From Ailanthus altissimus (taxonomy: Eukaryota; Streptophyta; Magnoliopsida; Sapindales; Simaroubaceae): a DNA stretch of 64,000 bases. Below are positions 39,901 through 53,100 of this stretch, piece after piece. Under the pieces are notes generated by a model. It worked only from the letters and a program-made list of their open reading frames with translations. It was not told the origin of the DNA and searched no databases. Positions within the stretch are counted from its first letter, which is position 1, and the number at the start of each line of letters is the position of its first letter. Made by a program: the position numbers and the translations under genes. The stretch spans positions 28,986,501 through 29,050,500 of the forward strand of contig OX327690.1 of assembly GCA_946807835.1 (NCBI GenBank), read 5' to 3'.

Positions 39901-42900
39901 TTCCCAAATAATATGAGGCTTTTTGAGGAGACAAGAGAATAAAGTCGTGCCAGGCCTAAGCCTAAAACTAATAATATGATATTGTGTGGGAGCAAATTAA
40001 TACATATGGTATCGGAGCTGGACCTATTTCGCAGTGTAGTCTGGTAAACCTGTAGTCTAGGCTGCAGATAGCGCATATGTGTCATGTGACACTTGGGGTC
40101 TAGCCTATATGGGTCAACTATGTGTCTCCAAGGGCCTATCATATACGAGGTCGTGTGTCCCCTAAGAGGGTAGATTATAATACTCAAGATTCCAGATTTC
40201 TAAGGCCATAGATAACAGGGTTAAGATAGATGAGGTGAAGGATAAGTACTAAATTCCCACATCGCCTAGTTAGATAAAGTTTCATGGCTATATTTAGACC
40301 ACTTCTCAATCAGTATGAGGCTTTTTGTAGAGACTTAAGAACAAAGTAGTACATGTCTAGGCCCAAAATAGACAATATCTACTGTGTGGGAGTGAGTAAT
40401 TACAAATGGTATTAGAGTCGGACCTACCTTGCGATGTAGGCCAGTAAGTCCGCAGTCTGGACTATAGATAGCGCACATGTGCCGTGCGACCCTTGAGGTT
40501 TAGCCCATATAGGCCATCAATGTGTCTCTAAGGGTCTAGTACATATGATGCCATGTGTCCCTAAGAGGGGTAGATTGCAGCACCCGAGATCCAGGATTCT
40601 TGAGGCTATAGATAGTAAGGTCAAAATGGATGAGGTGGGGTTAGGTGCTAGAATCCCACATCACCTGATTGGATAAAGTTTTTAGGCTATATATAAAACT
40701 ATTTTGAGGAGATTTAAGAATAAAACCGTGTACGCTTAGGCCCAATGCGGACAGTATCATACTCTGTAAGAGTGAGTCATTACATACATATCTTAAGTTG
40801 AAGAATAAGAAAATCTTGAGAATAAACCCATTAAAGTGACATGTGGCAATACTGATTGGTGGTTTGTAATGCCTTGTGGGGGCATTTTCAAAAAAATACT
40901 ATATATATGGCTGATTTATAATTATGGCTTTTAAATTTGGAGAATAAACAATTGTTTAGTTAGGTGTTTTTTCTGAGGAGCTACATATCAGTAAACCTTA
41001 GCTCTAAGGAAGGTCTTATCTTCTTATAAAAAACGTTGGGCATTGTTATATGCTGATGTGGAGGCATATTAAAGGTGTTTAGGATTACATTCTTGAAGCT
41101 TTATCCATATTTCTCTCTAGATATCCTAACTGAAGTTTTGAGAAATTATTGACTTATGGGGCTTTAGCAATTATATAGCAATTTAAGTGACCCCATTAGA
41201 GTAACTCTTTTTAATTCTTCAACTACCACGTAAGATTCAATGTGTTAGGTGTGGGGTTACATTAAACTGGGTATTTAAATGAGCTCAACTCGACCAACAT
41301 TCTTTTGAGCTCAGCTATGCTACTAATGTTTTACCTAATATACTTTATAAGGTTGTGGGTTGAGTGGCCACGTGGCTCTTCGAGGGTGGTCTATGTGTCA
41401 CCATAAATATCCTTCAACATAATAATATTTTAATTGATAATTAAACCTTTGATCTTAGGCAATTCCATTGTCTTTTGTTATTGTTGTTTTAAGAGATGTT
41501 GAGATACATCATGTGTCATATTGATATTAACAACATGCACATGCCCATTAGGAATCTCTCCAGCTGAGTGGATTTTCTTCGACCTTCCATACTGGCTTAG
41601 TCTTTTATAGAGATAAAATAGCTTCCAACACAAAGATCTTATAGGATAAAGCAATTGTCAGGCCTCTATCAATTGCTATTAGAGCATAAATCATCTATAC
41701 CCACATTCACATAATGAGAAATATAAACATAAATATCAAGGAGAAACATTCAAATCAAACAATCAAAGGAGATAAAAGAGTTTGTTTTTAAAGAACATTG
41801 CCTTTATTTTAGTGATGAATACTAGAAATATAACTAATAAATGTCCAATATCCATCTACATGTTGAGTTAGGAATAACCAGAGTTCCCTATTTTGTCCAC
41901 ATAGACTTTATGAAATTCAAATAAACAGTTAATCCTTTTAAGAACTTTAGAAAGACCTTTACAAAAGTTTTAAAGGAAAAAGCAAATAGCAAGAACATAA
42001 GAGGAAATGAAATAGAGTTGGAGCTAAAACCGCTATTCCTCACTAATAGTATTTATGGAGTTCGGTAGCATTCCACTGCTTAAATGAGCCAGCTTATAAA
42101 TACTTGACCTGATTACTATATCCATATGGTAAGAACCTTCTCAGTTAGGGCCAAGGACCCTATTTGAGTGCTTTTAAGTATTTAAATTCACTTTGTGCAC
42201 AACAAAATCTTTTTTTTTTAAACTGCCTTGGTTTAGCTTTCTAATTATAAAGTTTGGCAAATTTTTGTTGATAAGCTACTATCTTGATGGTCGTTGAGTT
42301 CCATATCTCCTTTATAAGGTCTCTTTAGTAGTAACCATACTTGCATTCTCTATCTCATCAAAGTGTGCAATCTTGAGGGCATGCATCTTTAGCTCTACTT
42401 GTACGTTTACCTTAAAACCGAAGGATAAAATGAATGAGGTCTCATTGGTTGTGATGCTAAAGTGGTTCCAGAGTACTATGGTAGACTTTGTAACTAATCT
42501 AACCAAGCTCCATTTCTATCCTTTAGATTTTTCTTCAGCATAGTTTTGAAAATCTTATTGACTACTTCAACTTACTTGTTGGACTAAGGGTGAGCTGGTA
42601 AAGCGAATTTATTGGTGATCTTTAGGTTTCTACAAAACAGTTTAAATTGTTTATTGTTAAATTGGGTGCAATTATTAGTAAATATGGTATGAACTAAACC
42701 AAAATGGCAAACTATGACTCGCTAGATAAACTCAATAGTTATCCTTTCAATGATTTATGTCAAGGGCTTAGCCTCATCCTATTTGGAGCATAATTTATGA
42801 CTATAATAGTGTACTTGGCTCCATCTCTTTTAGTTAGCATTGAGCCAATGAGATCTATTCTCAAACAATAAATGGCCATGGGGAAGTTAGCATTATAAGC

Positions 42901-45900
42901 CATTTAGGTGGTTCCCTAGCTATCTTTGTAAACCTTTGACACTTATCACAATACTTGACTAGAGCCTTTGCTTCCTGGTTTATATTAAGCAAAAAATATC
43001 CCTATCTTAATGCTTTTTTGGCCAACACTTTGCCTAATCCATAGTTGCTGCTCATTCTTTCGTGCATTTATTTGGGTATATAATTTTCCTTCTAAGACTA
43101 TAAATACCTTAAGTAAAGCACAAATGCTCAATTCTTGTAGAGTACTCCTCCAATGAGGCAATACTTTACTACTTAGTATCTTATTTTTGTAGCCAAAGAT
43201 ATGTCTTTGAGAGTGTTTCCATCTCTCAAATACTGAATTACTAAATCCATCCAACATGGGCTATAATTAAAGGATCACACTTCCATGGGCTCAATAGCTT
43301 GGATATCGAATTCGGGTCCTGTCTCTTTTAATATTATTTTAGGGAGCCTCGTGGTACTTGTGAAAGCCAACTTAACTAACAAGTCTGATATATAGTTGTT
43401 CTATTTTTAATTTCTTCGAATGTGTTGATAAGATCTCTTACCTTCTTTAAATAAGCTTGCATGAATTCTTATTTAGCTTGGAACTCATTATTATCTGATT
43501 GACCACTGATTAGGAGTCACTTTTCACCATCAATTGCTTTACTCACTATGATCACCTCATGCATTTTCTTAACACGTCTATTTTTTGGAGGATCTGTCCT
43601 AGTGATAAGTTAATGAAAACATTAATAGTGTGAGCCTAGAAGTAAGGATGTAGTTTTAGGTTGAGACAATTAATGTCAGGGTGAACTTTTAAGTTTAAGT
43701 GTACTTTTTCCTTAATGTTGACTAAATCTCATTGCACAATAGATCAGTCTTTGAGTCACATTAGCTTTTTTTAGGATAAGCACTGAGTTACTTGTAGTAT
43801 CAAACATAGACAAGTGCAAAAGGAGTATATCATCAAGTTAAAGGATAACCAGTAGTGAAGGTTCCTTCAAGTACTTCTTCAGCTTCTTAAAGGATTTCAT
43901 GCACTCTGGAGTCCATGTCATACTCATCCCAAACTTGAAGGCTTTAAAGATTAATTGAGCAGTTACTAGTCTTTGAGACGAATTAGTTCAGTGCCGCCAC
44001 TCTTCTTGCTAAACTTTAAACATCCGTTACTATTTTTGGCCTTGCCATTTCCCTTATAGCTCCAAACTTTTTGTGTTTAGCCTTAATTTATCTCTACTAC
44101 ACAATAAACCCAAGGAACCTCCCTTTAGTGATCGCAAATGTGTACTTTTCTAGATTCAGTTTCATGTTATATTTGTTAGTATTTGTGCTTATGTGCCATC
44201 CTTAATTTTATATGAATATTTTAATTTCATACTTATGCAATAAATAAATATATCATTAATTGCTAATTATTTCTTATAAGGTAAGATATTTGTAACATTT
44301 TGGATATTGTATTGATATGAAGGAGTTTAGATCAGGTCTAAAGAGTTAGAACATTATCTGAAATGGGACAAAAACCTAAAATTATACTTGCAATGACATA
44401 GTTGCAAATAATTGCAAGTGTTGCTAGGAAATATCATTGTGTAAATATGTTCTCGAATTGTTTGTTCCTGGTATATTTCCACCGATGCTGGGTCTGTCGA
44501 GTGGAATCGATTTATATAGATCAGTGTATATCTAAATCTAGATCGTCTAGATGATTAATCTTAGCAGACCATAAGCGTAGTGGAAGCTTGTATAGATATA
44601 CATGTATTCAGTGAGGACTGAACACTAAAAAAGACTCAATAAAAATCTCCAATAGATATTCTATAAATCCGTTAGTGAAGGGTCTTCTCGAGTTGAGTAG
44701 TATTCATGGTCCCTTGACCTGAGCACTACGGTGGGCTTGTGAGTGATCCACCATACTTAGGTTTCACATATGTTAAAAACCTTTTATGGTCTGACCACTA
44801 AGTGTCGTTGGGTATGGTCAAATACTTATAAAGTCTATTGTGTGTAAATATGAGATATGTCAGCTCAAATAGGTGAGTTAAATATTCAGATGCTATAAAA
44901 TTATATTCCAAGAAGTTTTATAGGCATAAGCATTAAACTCGAGAAAGAGTTTTCTGTGGTATAAACAGTATCCGCAAAGGAGTTTACGGATATTGTTTAT
45001 CGGAAGACGAATTGAAGAGATAAGTTTATGGTTGAGCAATAGGGGATTTGGCGGTGTTGATTTATGCCTATGCTTTTTCAGGATATTTATGACGGAAGGA
45101 TTGTACGAATATAGATTAACCTCAACTTGTATAGTTCAACGTATTATCTATAACGTATGTGTGGAGTATCGATTATAGACTTACAAAAATGTTCTGAGAC
45201 AAAATAGGTGTGAACCTATAGAGTTTCACTAAATGAAGTGTACTTGTTGAGCACGTGGGTAGTGCACGGGATCGAATTGTTCGATCCAGGAAGTTTTCAA
45301 AAAACTTTTTTATTTTATTTCAGGGTCTCTTGGAGAATAGCTAAGGTTTAAGTGTTAAACCTAAAATTGTGTTAAGTGAAACTTGAAATTTTAATCTACT
45401 TACAGTATGCCTTAAATTGTGCCAATAATTTGTATGGGTACTGAATTGGGTATTGATGGATAAAGTTATGAAATAATTATTGTTTCATAATATACTTCAT
45501 TCGGCTTATGTTTATGATTTTGTTTAAAATTTTGTTGGACTATTATTAAATTGTTTTACTGATTCAAGGCAAATGAATTCGGCTATTTTATTTTTTTAAT
45601 TCAAAACAAAACAAAATGAATCATTTTCATTTTGTAATAAGAAAAGCATGTGGAAATTTGTTAACAATAGAAATGGTCACCAATTACTTTTTAATTGGTC
45701 GATTATTTTATTACACAATTATGCCATTAACTGTTTTCTTCATTTGCCATCAAGTTGTTTGATTCGTCATTAGCATTATAAAGCTGCTGGTGGCAATTGA
45801 GAATCCTTGTCAAGCTTCACTAAGTGGCAAACAATTATTTTATTATTGGCTAATATTGGTGGCAACCATTCCTTTATAAGTTGGTAAAGTGAATGTATGT

Positions 45901-48051
45901 CATTTGATAGAGAGGGTGAGCTTAATTCAATAATAAGTAAGACTTTGTAATTGTGTTAAGCAATAACACTAAAATTCAATCTGAGAGACAGAAACATAAG
46001 AAATAAGTGTTGCTTCAATAATTATTCGAGATAGAAAAGCTACCATTCTAGCTTGAGGAAGCCTATCACGTCCTCAACTAGAATTATTTAAAGCATGCTT
46101 CGAGGATGAGTCTCCTGATCTTATTAGTGTAATGAGATAGTATTGTGTTATATTTCTGCTGTGTTGCATGTGAGACATGTAATATTTAAATTGTTTAAAA
46201 TACACACATTCACCCGTAGCACGATGTATACGCACACAACACCCACAAAATTTCCTTAACACTTCAAATGTTCCTCTAAAGTCTTAAACATGGTCAGTAG
46301 TTAGCATTGACTTACTGACTTGGTGATAATGTCATTGACATAAACCTCCACGGTCTTTCTAATTTTGTCATTTAAAAGTTTGTTCACTAAGTGCTAGTGA
46401 GTAACACTTGAATTTTTGAGCCTTTCTGAAAGTTAATGAGCATATTCTTGGCATCAAAGACACCTATATCTATAACCTCCTTAAGAAATCTTTGAATAAA
46501 GTCCTTTAATGACTCAAACTCCCATTGCTTAACATATATCAGTATTAAGGGGTCCTTAAGCATATTAGAATTAGAAAACAAAAGCATCAAAGAGCTGATC
46601 AAAGCTACACATTGAATCTGGTTCTAAGCTTTCAAACTAAGTGCTTGTTTTCTTACACAGAGTGTGGGAAAATAATTAACACATAGGATCATTTCCCACA
46701 TTTTGTATAAACATTTGGTCTTTATAAAACTTCAAACTGGTTACTCGGTTAATTTTATTAGAATTTATACTCATGTGCCATCCTAATTTTATATGAACAT
46801 TGTCATTTCATATTTATGCAATAAATAAATATTTATTAAATCGCTAATTATTTTTATTAGGTAAGATACTTGTAATATTTCAGACATTATATTGATCTGA
46901 AGGAGTTCAGATCATGTCTAAAGAGTTAGAACCTTGTCTGAAATAGAAAAAAGACCTAAGAATATACTAACAATGACATAGTTGCAAATAGTTATAAGAG
47001 TTGCTAGAAGGTGTCATTGTGCAAGTATGTTCTCGAATGATATATTCTTGATCTATGTCTCTGTTCTTTCTGGATGTTAATTATAGATAGATTGTATGAA
47101 TATAGATTAACCTCCACTTGTATGGCTTAACTTGTCATTTTGTATTATTCATAATATATGTGTGTATGGTATCAGTTATGGACTTTAGAAAATATTCCGT
47201 GAGACAAAATGGGTGTGAACTTGGAAAGTCTCACTATATGAAGTGTATGCGTTAAATACGTGAGTAGTGCACTGGATTGAATTGTTTGATTCTGGAAGTT
47301 TTTGAAAATATTTATTTACTTCAGAGTCTTTTGAGGAGTAGCTAAAGTTTTACAAATAATTTGTATGAGTACTAAATTGTGCATTGGTAAATATAATTAT
47401 TATTTAAATAAAATAATAATTATTTTATTTAAATTAAATTAATTAATCACTTATTTATTTCAGGGTCTCTCAGGGACTAGTTAAAGTTAAAATATTAAAC
47501 TTAAAATTATGTCAAATGAGACTTGACACTTTAATCTACAAAGTATATATATATTAAATTGTGTCAATTGTATGAGTACTAAATTAAATATTAATAAATA
47601 AAGTTATAAAATAACTATTGTTTCATATTATTATTGCATTTGACTATTAATCAAATCAAATGAATTTGATTCATTTAATTTAAATTATTTGATTAACAAA
47701 AATAATTTAATTTAATTTAATTCAATTCAAAAGAAATAAGTGACGTTTTTCATTTTCAGGTGGCGTGCATTCTTTGAAAATGAAACAAATGGCAAAATGG
47801 TTTTTTTAAGCATTCGGTTGTAAATTGAAACTTTCTTTTTCAAATTGTGCTTGTCATTATTAAATATTATTTTAAATTATATATTGAACACTAAACTTGT
47901 TTTTATTGGGCCATGAAATACTAAGCAAGAGGTGGCATAAAAGCATTGCCACCAAATTAAATTAAATAACTAAGTACATTCATATTTTTTCTAAGTTTGG
48001 ACAAATGGCAATTAAGTGAATTATCATTAGTTAAATGAAAGGAAAATATTG

Positions 48052-48087
<36 letters not shown>

Positions 48088-50159
48088 TGAATTGCCGAAA
48101 GCTAAAGTAGAAATGAATTGCTCATGTTTTCAAAAGGTTAAGTGTTAATTTCTAGAAAAAATATTCAAAGAAAAAAAAATTTAAAAACAAGAGTTATTTC
48201 AAAATTTTGAAAGGAGAAATTATCAATTTAGTTAGAAAAAACTCTATCACATTTTAATTAGATTTATTTAAGAAAACGCTTCAAAAAAAAATACCTGATC
48301 TCATTAATGTAATAAAATATTATAATTGTGCTTTAATTTCACACAACTCTTATAAAATTTACCCCTATAACTAACTATATTTGGCATTTGAAACTTTATA
48401 GTAATGGTAAAGGAAGATTTAGTCGCTATTATTGGGAAAACGTTTACCCCAATAACTTAGCACGACACATGTCCTGTAGCACTTATTTAACATTGTCAAC
48501 CTTATCGAGGAGCTCATTGGCAGAGCTGTCCACCTCATTGGCCTACCCTTCCTGATGAGCTTGACATTTAGCATTCAAAGAGTTTTGTAGGTCAACTTTG
48601 ATTGAATCGCATCTCTTCTAAGTCTTGGTACTCCTCCATCCACTTGTAATCGTGGACGAAAGGTCCTTGTTGAAGTGAGCATGGGTTTGGCTCTTACTTG
48701 CTTGCCTACTACGTTAAAGCTTTTGAGAGTAGTGATTTTGAGACTATTCAGGGTGAGCGCGAGTGACCACTTGCAAGGTACGACCCTCGGCGTTCTTTTC
48801 TGTCCTTCTCTGGCTACCATCGTCGGTGATGCTAATGACAGTAGTGGTGCATCCCCTCGGCAAACTCTTGAAACTGCTTTCTAGTAACCGACGTGTCCTT
48901 GTCTTTTTAACTATTAGGTGGCTTGGTGGTTTTTCTTTTAGTATTTTTTATAAGCTTTTGCACACGTTCATTTTGGTCCTTAGCTACTTGCTTTATGGGT
49001 GGGTTTCTGGTAAGGATGAGATGTCTCTTGACATCTCAAACATGGAAAATTAACTGAAAAATTCATAGTTTGTTAGGTCTTGGCAAAGCTTTAAAAGAAA
49101 GGGTTTTTCTCAAACTCTAACTAGCAGCACCAAAATGTTTAGGGTCAGAAATTGTCTTGTTATGGGCCACTTAAATACTTAAAGAATTTATTCGGATTAG
49201 AGAATCAATTCTAGAAGAGAGATCCTTGTTAAGAGACGTGTATGGTTTGATATTTTGGGTTTAGAGAGTGGAGAACTGATTGAAGGGTTGCTAGATGAAA
49301 ACGGGGGTGATATAAATTAAGTGAACCCCATAATGCATGAAAAAAAGTTGGTTAGTAGCAGACATTGGTGGGATGGTCGATGATACCCCTTGACACACAA
49401 GTTAGTTGGAGAACTTGGTGGTAAACATTTTTCTAAGGTTTAGCCCTAGAGAGAATTGGAGAAAAAGAAGGAAAAACCTTTTCTAAGTTTTCTCGTGTCC
49501 TTATCTTAGTGGTGCAAAAAGCAAAAAGTATATACCTTAAGTTGAAGAATGGGAAGGCCTTGAGAATATATCCTTAAAGGCGAAATGTGGCAATAAATGA
49601 TTGGTGGCCTGTACTACATGGTGGGGGCATTTTCAAGAAATACTATATATAGGGTTTCCTTTGTAACTGCTCCATTTAAACGTGGAGAATAGGTAACTAC
49701 TTTATTTGAGGACCCTAGCTCTAACGTCTAGCTTTACATGGTGAAGACTATAGTATTAGAAAGATCTTATCTTATTATAAAAAAAATAGGTTGGGCACTG
49801 TTTTGTGTTGAAGTGAGGACACATTAGAAGTGCTGAGGATTACACTCTTGAACCCTTATCCCTTTTCTTTCTAGTTGTCCTAGGTGAGGTATTGAGGAGC
49901 CACTTACTTATAAGGCTTTAGTAATTACATGGCGATTCAAGTGACTGCATTAGTGTTACTTTTTGACCCTTTGATTGCCATGTCAGATCTAGGGTCCCAT
50001 TAAAATAGATGTTTAAATAGGCCAAACTCAGCCAACATTTTCCTAACCACAATCATACTACTCATTTTGATCCAATTTGCTTTCTAGAGTTTTGGGCCCA
50101 GTGGTCATATGTCAGGATGAAATTATAAGGTTTCTTGGCTAGATTGACCGACCTCCCAT

Positions 50160-50199
<40 letters not shown>

Positions 50200-53100
50200 A
50201 TATATATTTAGTCATCCTAAAATTTGTAATTAGCTCAAAAATCTTCTTATATGTTGAATTAGGTTTTTTTTTGAAAATTTAAATATCTTAATTTAACAAC
50301 ATAAGTATTAATTTATAATTCTTACTTAATAGATATAATTATCTTATATATCATTGTGTTTATTGATATTTCAAAAGATATTTAAAAAAAAAATATTATT
50401 TCAAAGAACTTGAGTGTTATTTAATCATATATTTTCACAAAATCCATATAATAATTTTAGTTTAGTAACACTCAAATTTTTACTCATCTTTTCTCTATGT
50501 TATATTTCTATGTGCTTTAAAGTAAATTTAATTAATTTTACAAATTCGAAATCAATATTTAATGAATTATATAGTGAGATATTTCTGAGCACAAATTCAA
50601 TAGTGTATTATATATTTTATTTGTATTACTTTATTATTATTTTTAAAAAAAAATGTTTTTTTACATACTTATATTATAATGTTCATTATATCTCCCCATA
50701 TTAGGTACAATTATTTTATACCATAAAAATTTATAAAATAATATTAAACAAAAAATTTAACCTAACAAAAAAAAAATTGATTACGTCCCTAACCATGTTG
50801 CTCTACAAATATCCCCTGATATAATCAAATTACAATTGATTAATTAAACCTAGAATCTTAGGCAATTTTATTGACTACTATAAAATAGGCTTTTCATGAC
50901 AGAAATTTTTTCCATTGGGATTTGAAATCTATAATAAGTTTGTGGTAGATTATACCAATTTTTTAAAATTTAATTAATGACAGAATGTATCAAATAGAAT
51001 GTATCAAAATGTTGTAACGAATTCTATCACAAAAAATACTATCATTAGTTTATGACAAAAATGTATTAAAAATTCATAATAAAATTAATAAAAAATATTA
51101 TGACAAAAAGAATGATACAGTACGTTTTATTAATGTTATAAACGATGAAATTTGAGTAACAAAGCATTTTTTCATGTAAGTAATTTTTTAATGCGCAACC
51201 AAAACGGCTCCGTTTTATTATTTTAGAGTAAAAGGCACCGTTTTATTGCATAAATGGGAGAAAAAATGATGCTATTTTTTTTAAAAAATAATTTAAACCT
51301 TAAATGGGGCCGTTTTATGTATAAGATATTTTAAAAGAAAAAGGAAAAACGGTATCGTTTTTTATGCAAAATAAAAAAAAATGCCGTTTTACTTGTAAAA
51401 TAAAAAAAGAAAATAATGCCATTTTGCGCCAGATTCTTGAAGAAAAATAACAGAAAATGCCATGTTCTCTAGTTTTCATCAATCTTCCAAATCGTGTTTG
51501 AGAGAGGAGAAGTGAGACTAAATTGTGTTTAACAAAATAGCGTCATTTTTGTATGCAAATGTTTTTTTTAAAAAAAAAAAACTGATGTCTTTGAATGGAT
51601 TTATAATTTCTAAATTAGAAGTCTCGCCCTAAATGAAGCATCCTTTCGGTAATAAAAAATCAAAATCAATCTGTTCAATTTCCAAAAACTTGCAAACTGA
51701 AGCTTCATCGATCAACAACCAATGGCTTGTATATAAATTTTATTTTATGTTTATTTATTATATGTTTGTAATTTATATTGCATTGTGTATTTCATATTTG
51801 TGTTTCTAATTCTTCGTTTTTTTACTCTGCAGATCTCTACTTTCCGTGCATCAGGTGAATAATCACCAAAATTTACGAATTTAGGTTTTTGTTTAATATG
51901 AATGCTTGTTTAACTTGCTTTACAATTTGTTCTTTTATTTGAGTTCAAGCTCGAAATTTGGACAGTTTACATATTGACAATGTTTATGTAATGCTGTAAG
52001 CTGATTTACTTTTATTTAAATTGTTTCGGCTGTATTTGTTTGTCACTTTACTATCCTTTTTTTTTTTTTTAAGAATTGAGATTTGAGTGTTTTGCTTTTT
52101 AATAGGATTTTAGCTTTATAAAGAGTGTCCTGAATTGTTAAAATTTATTCTAGAAATTTGGTAGACATGTTATTATAGCTCAATTGATGTTAATGACCGT
52201 GGTAAAAAACTCCTGGCTTATAAAGGCACAAAGAAAGGCCACAAACACAATCTCCCTTTATAATAAGTTAAAGGAGACGAATCTTTTTTGTGTATCCACC
52301 ATAAAGTTTGAAGCTTTTTTTTGTCTTATGAGCTAACATTATGTTATTGCTATCCACTTGATCTCACACACTAATTTATTTAGCATGAATAATTTTTTGG
52401 TGTATGCCTTATTTTAAACTTATTTGGTTAGATTGTTATCATAAAAGGTATTTTGCTCTATCTGTAGTTACCATTTTTTTTTAGAAATCTTTTTGGGTAA
52501 AAGAAGTGAGAGAGGGTGATATGGGTTAATTGTATTTAATAGGGCAAATGACAACAACACTTTAAAAATATTGTTTAATATTTAAGTATACTTTATGACA
52601 TTTATAATACTCATCTACACCCTAATATAAAGATATTACAATAAATTGATTAAGTGCCACCATAAATAGTATCTGCCACCACTTGTCGACCAGAACCGAT
52701 CACTAGTAAATAATGTTCTGCCAACGGGTAGTTACTGTTCATGTGAACAGTGAAGGGCATTGTGTTGCGATAACTGTTCATCATAAACAGTATTTACAGT
52801 GGCAAACACTATTCACGTATGGTGCTATTTATGTAAATAGGGATACGCGCATTATTATGTTAAATTTTGCCGAAAATCATTGTTGCTTTGCTCGCAGTAG
52901 CAAGTTTTGCTTGTGAGGCATTTTGGCAATGGGCTGTGATCATTTTGTGGCAGAGAGCTTACGTAAGTGTAGCCCGCAAAGACCGTCTGGAGTTTATTTT
53001 TTGCCCTCACCTGTGGCATTCTCTATGCTAGTTCTGGATCGAATTCAAATGCTCCAAGTTGTAGAAATTGTAGATTCAGGCATTAAAATGGTAAAATTTG

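Larger units (their letters stand above)
39440..50164 (-). mobile_element. Gypsy-1: decayed Ty3/gypsy (Tat-like) element inside MATE intron 4
   Basis: The 5' LTR is at 49136-50164 (TGTTTAGGG...CATCAATA) and a 5'-truncated 3' LTR at about 39440-41419. They align in two blocks either side of TRIM-2. A primer-binding-like TGGTGCTGCTAG on minus, near 49121-49132, resembles the tRNA-Asp primer site TGGCGCCGTTGC with C-to-T decay. The interior (minus) holds gag, RT, RNase H and integrase remnants. Two family C solo LTRs and TRIM-2 are nested in it. The internal gene order and DKCQRF-type integrase fit a Tat-lineage Gypsy (inference). TSD not identified; the left border is uncertain by tens of bases. 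Confidence 0.8.

Noticed and set aside
39852..40187. 111-codon minus-strand frame
   Set aside because: It lies wholly within TRIM-2 LTR and interior, is not conserved in the second unit and has no domain.
41430..41475. About 45-bp similarity to 50830-50870 (AATTAAACC...ATCTTAGGCAATT)
   Set aside because: Too short and AT-rich to call a repeat pair; no matching flanks. It may be a chance match or a small remnant.
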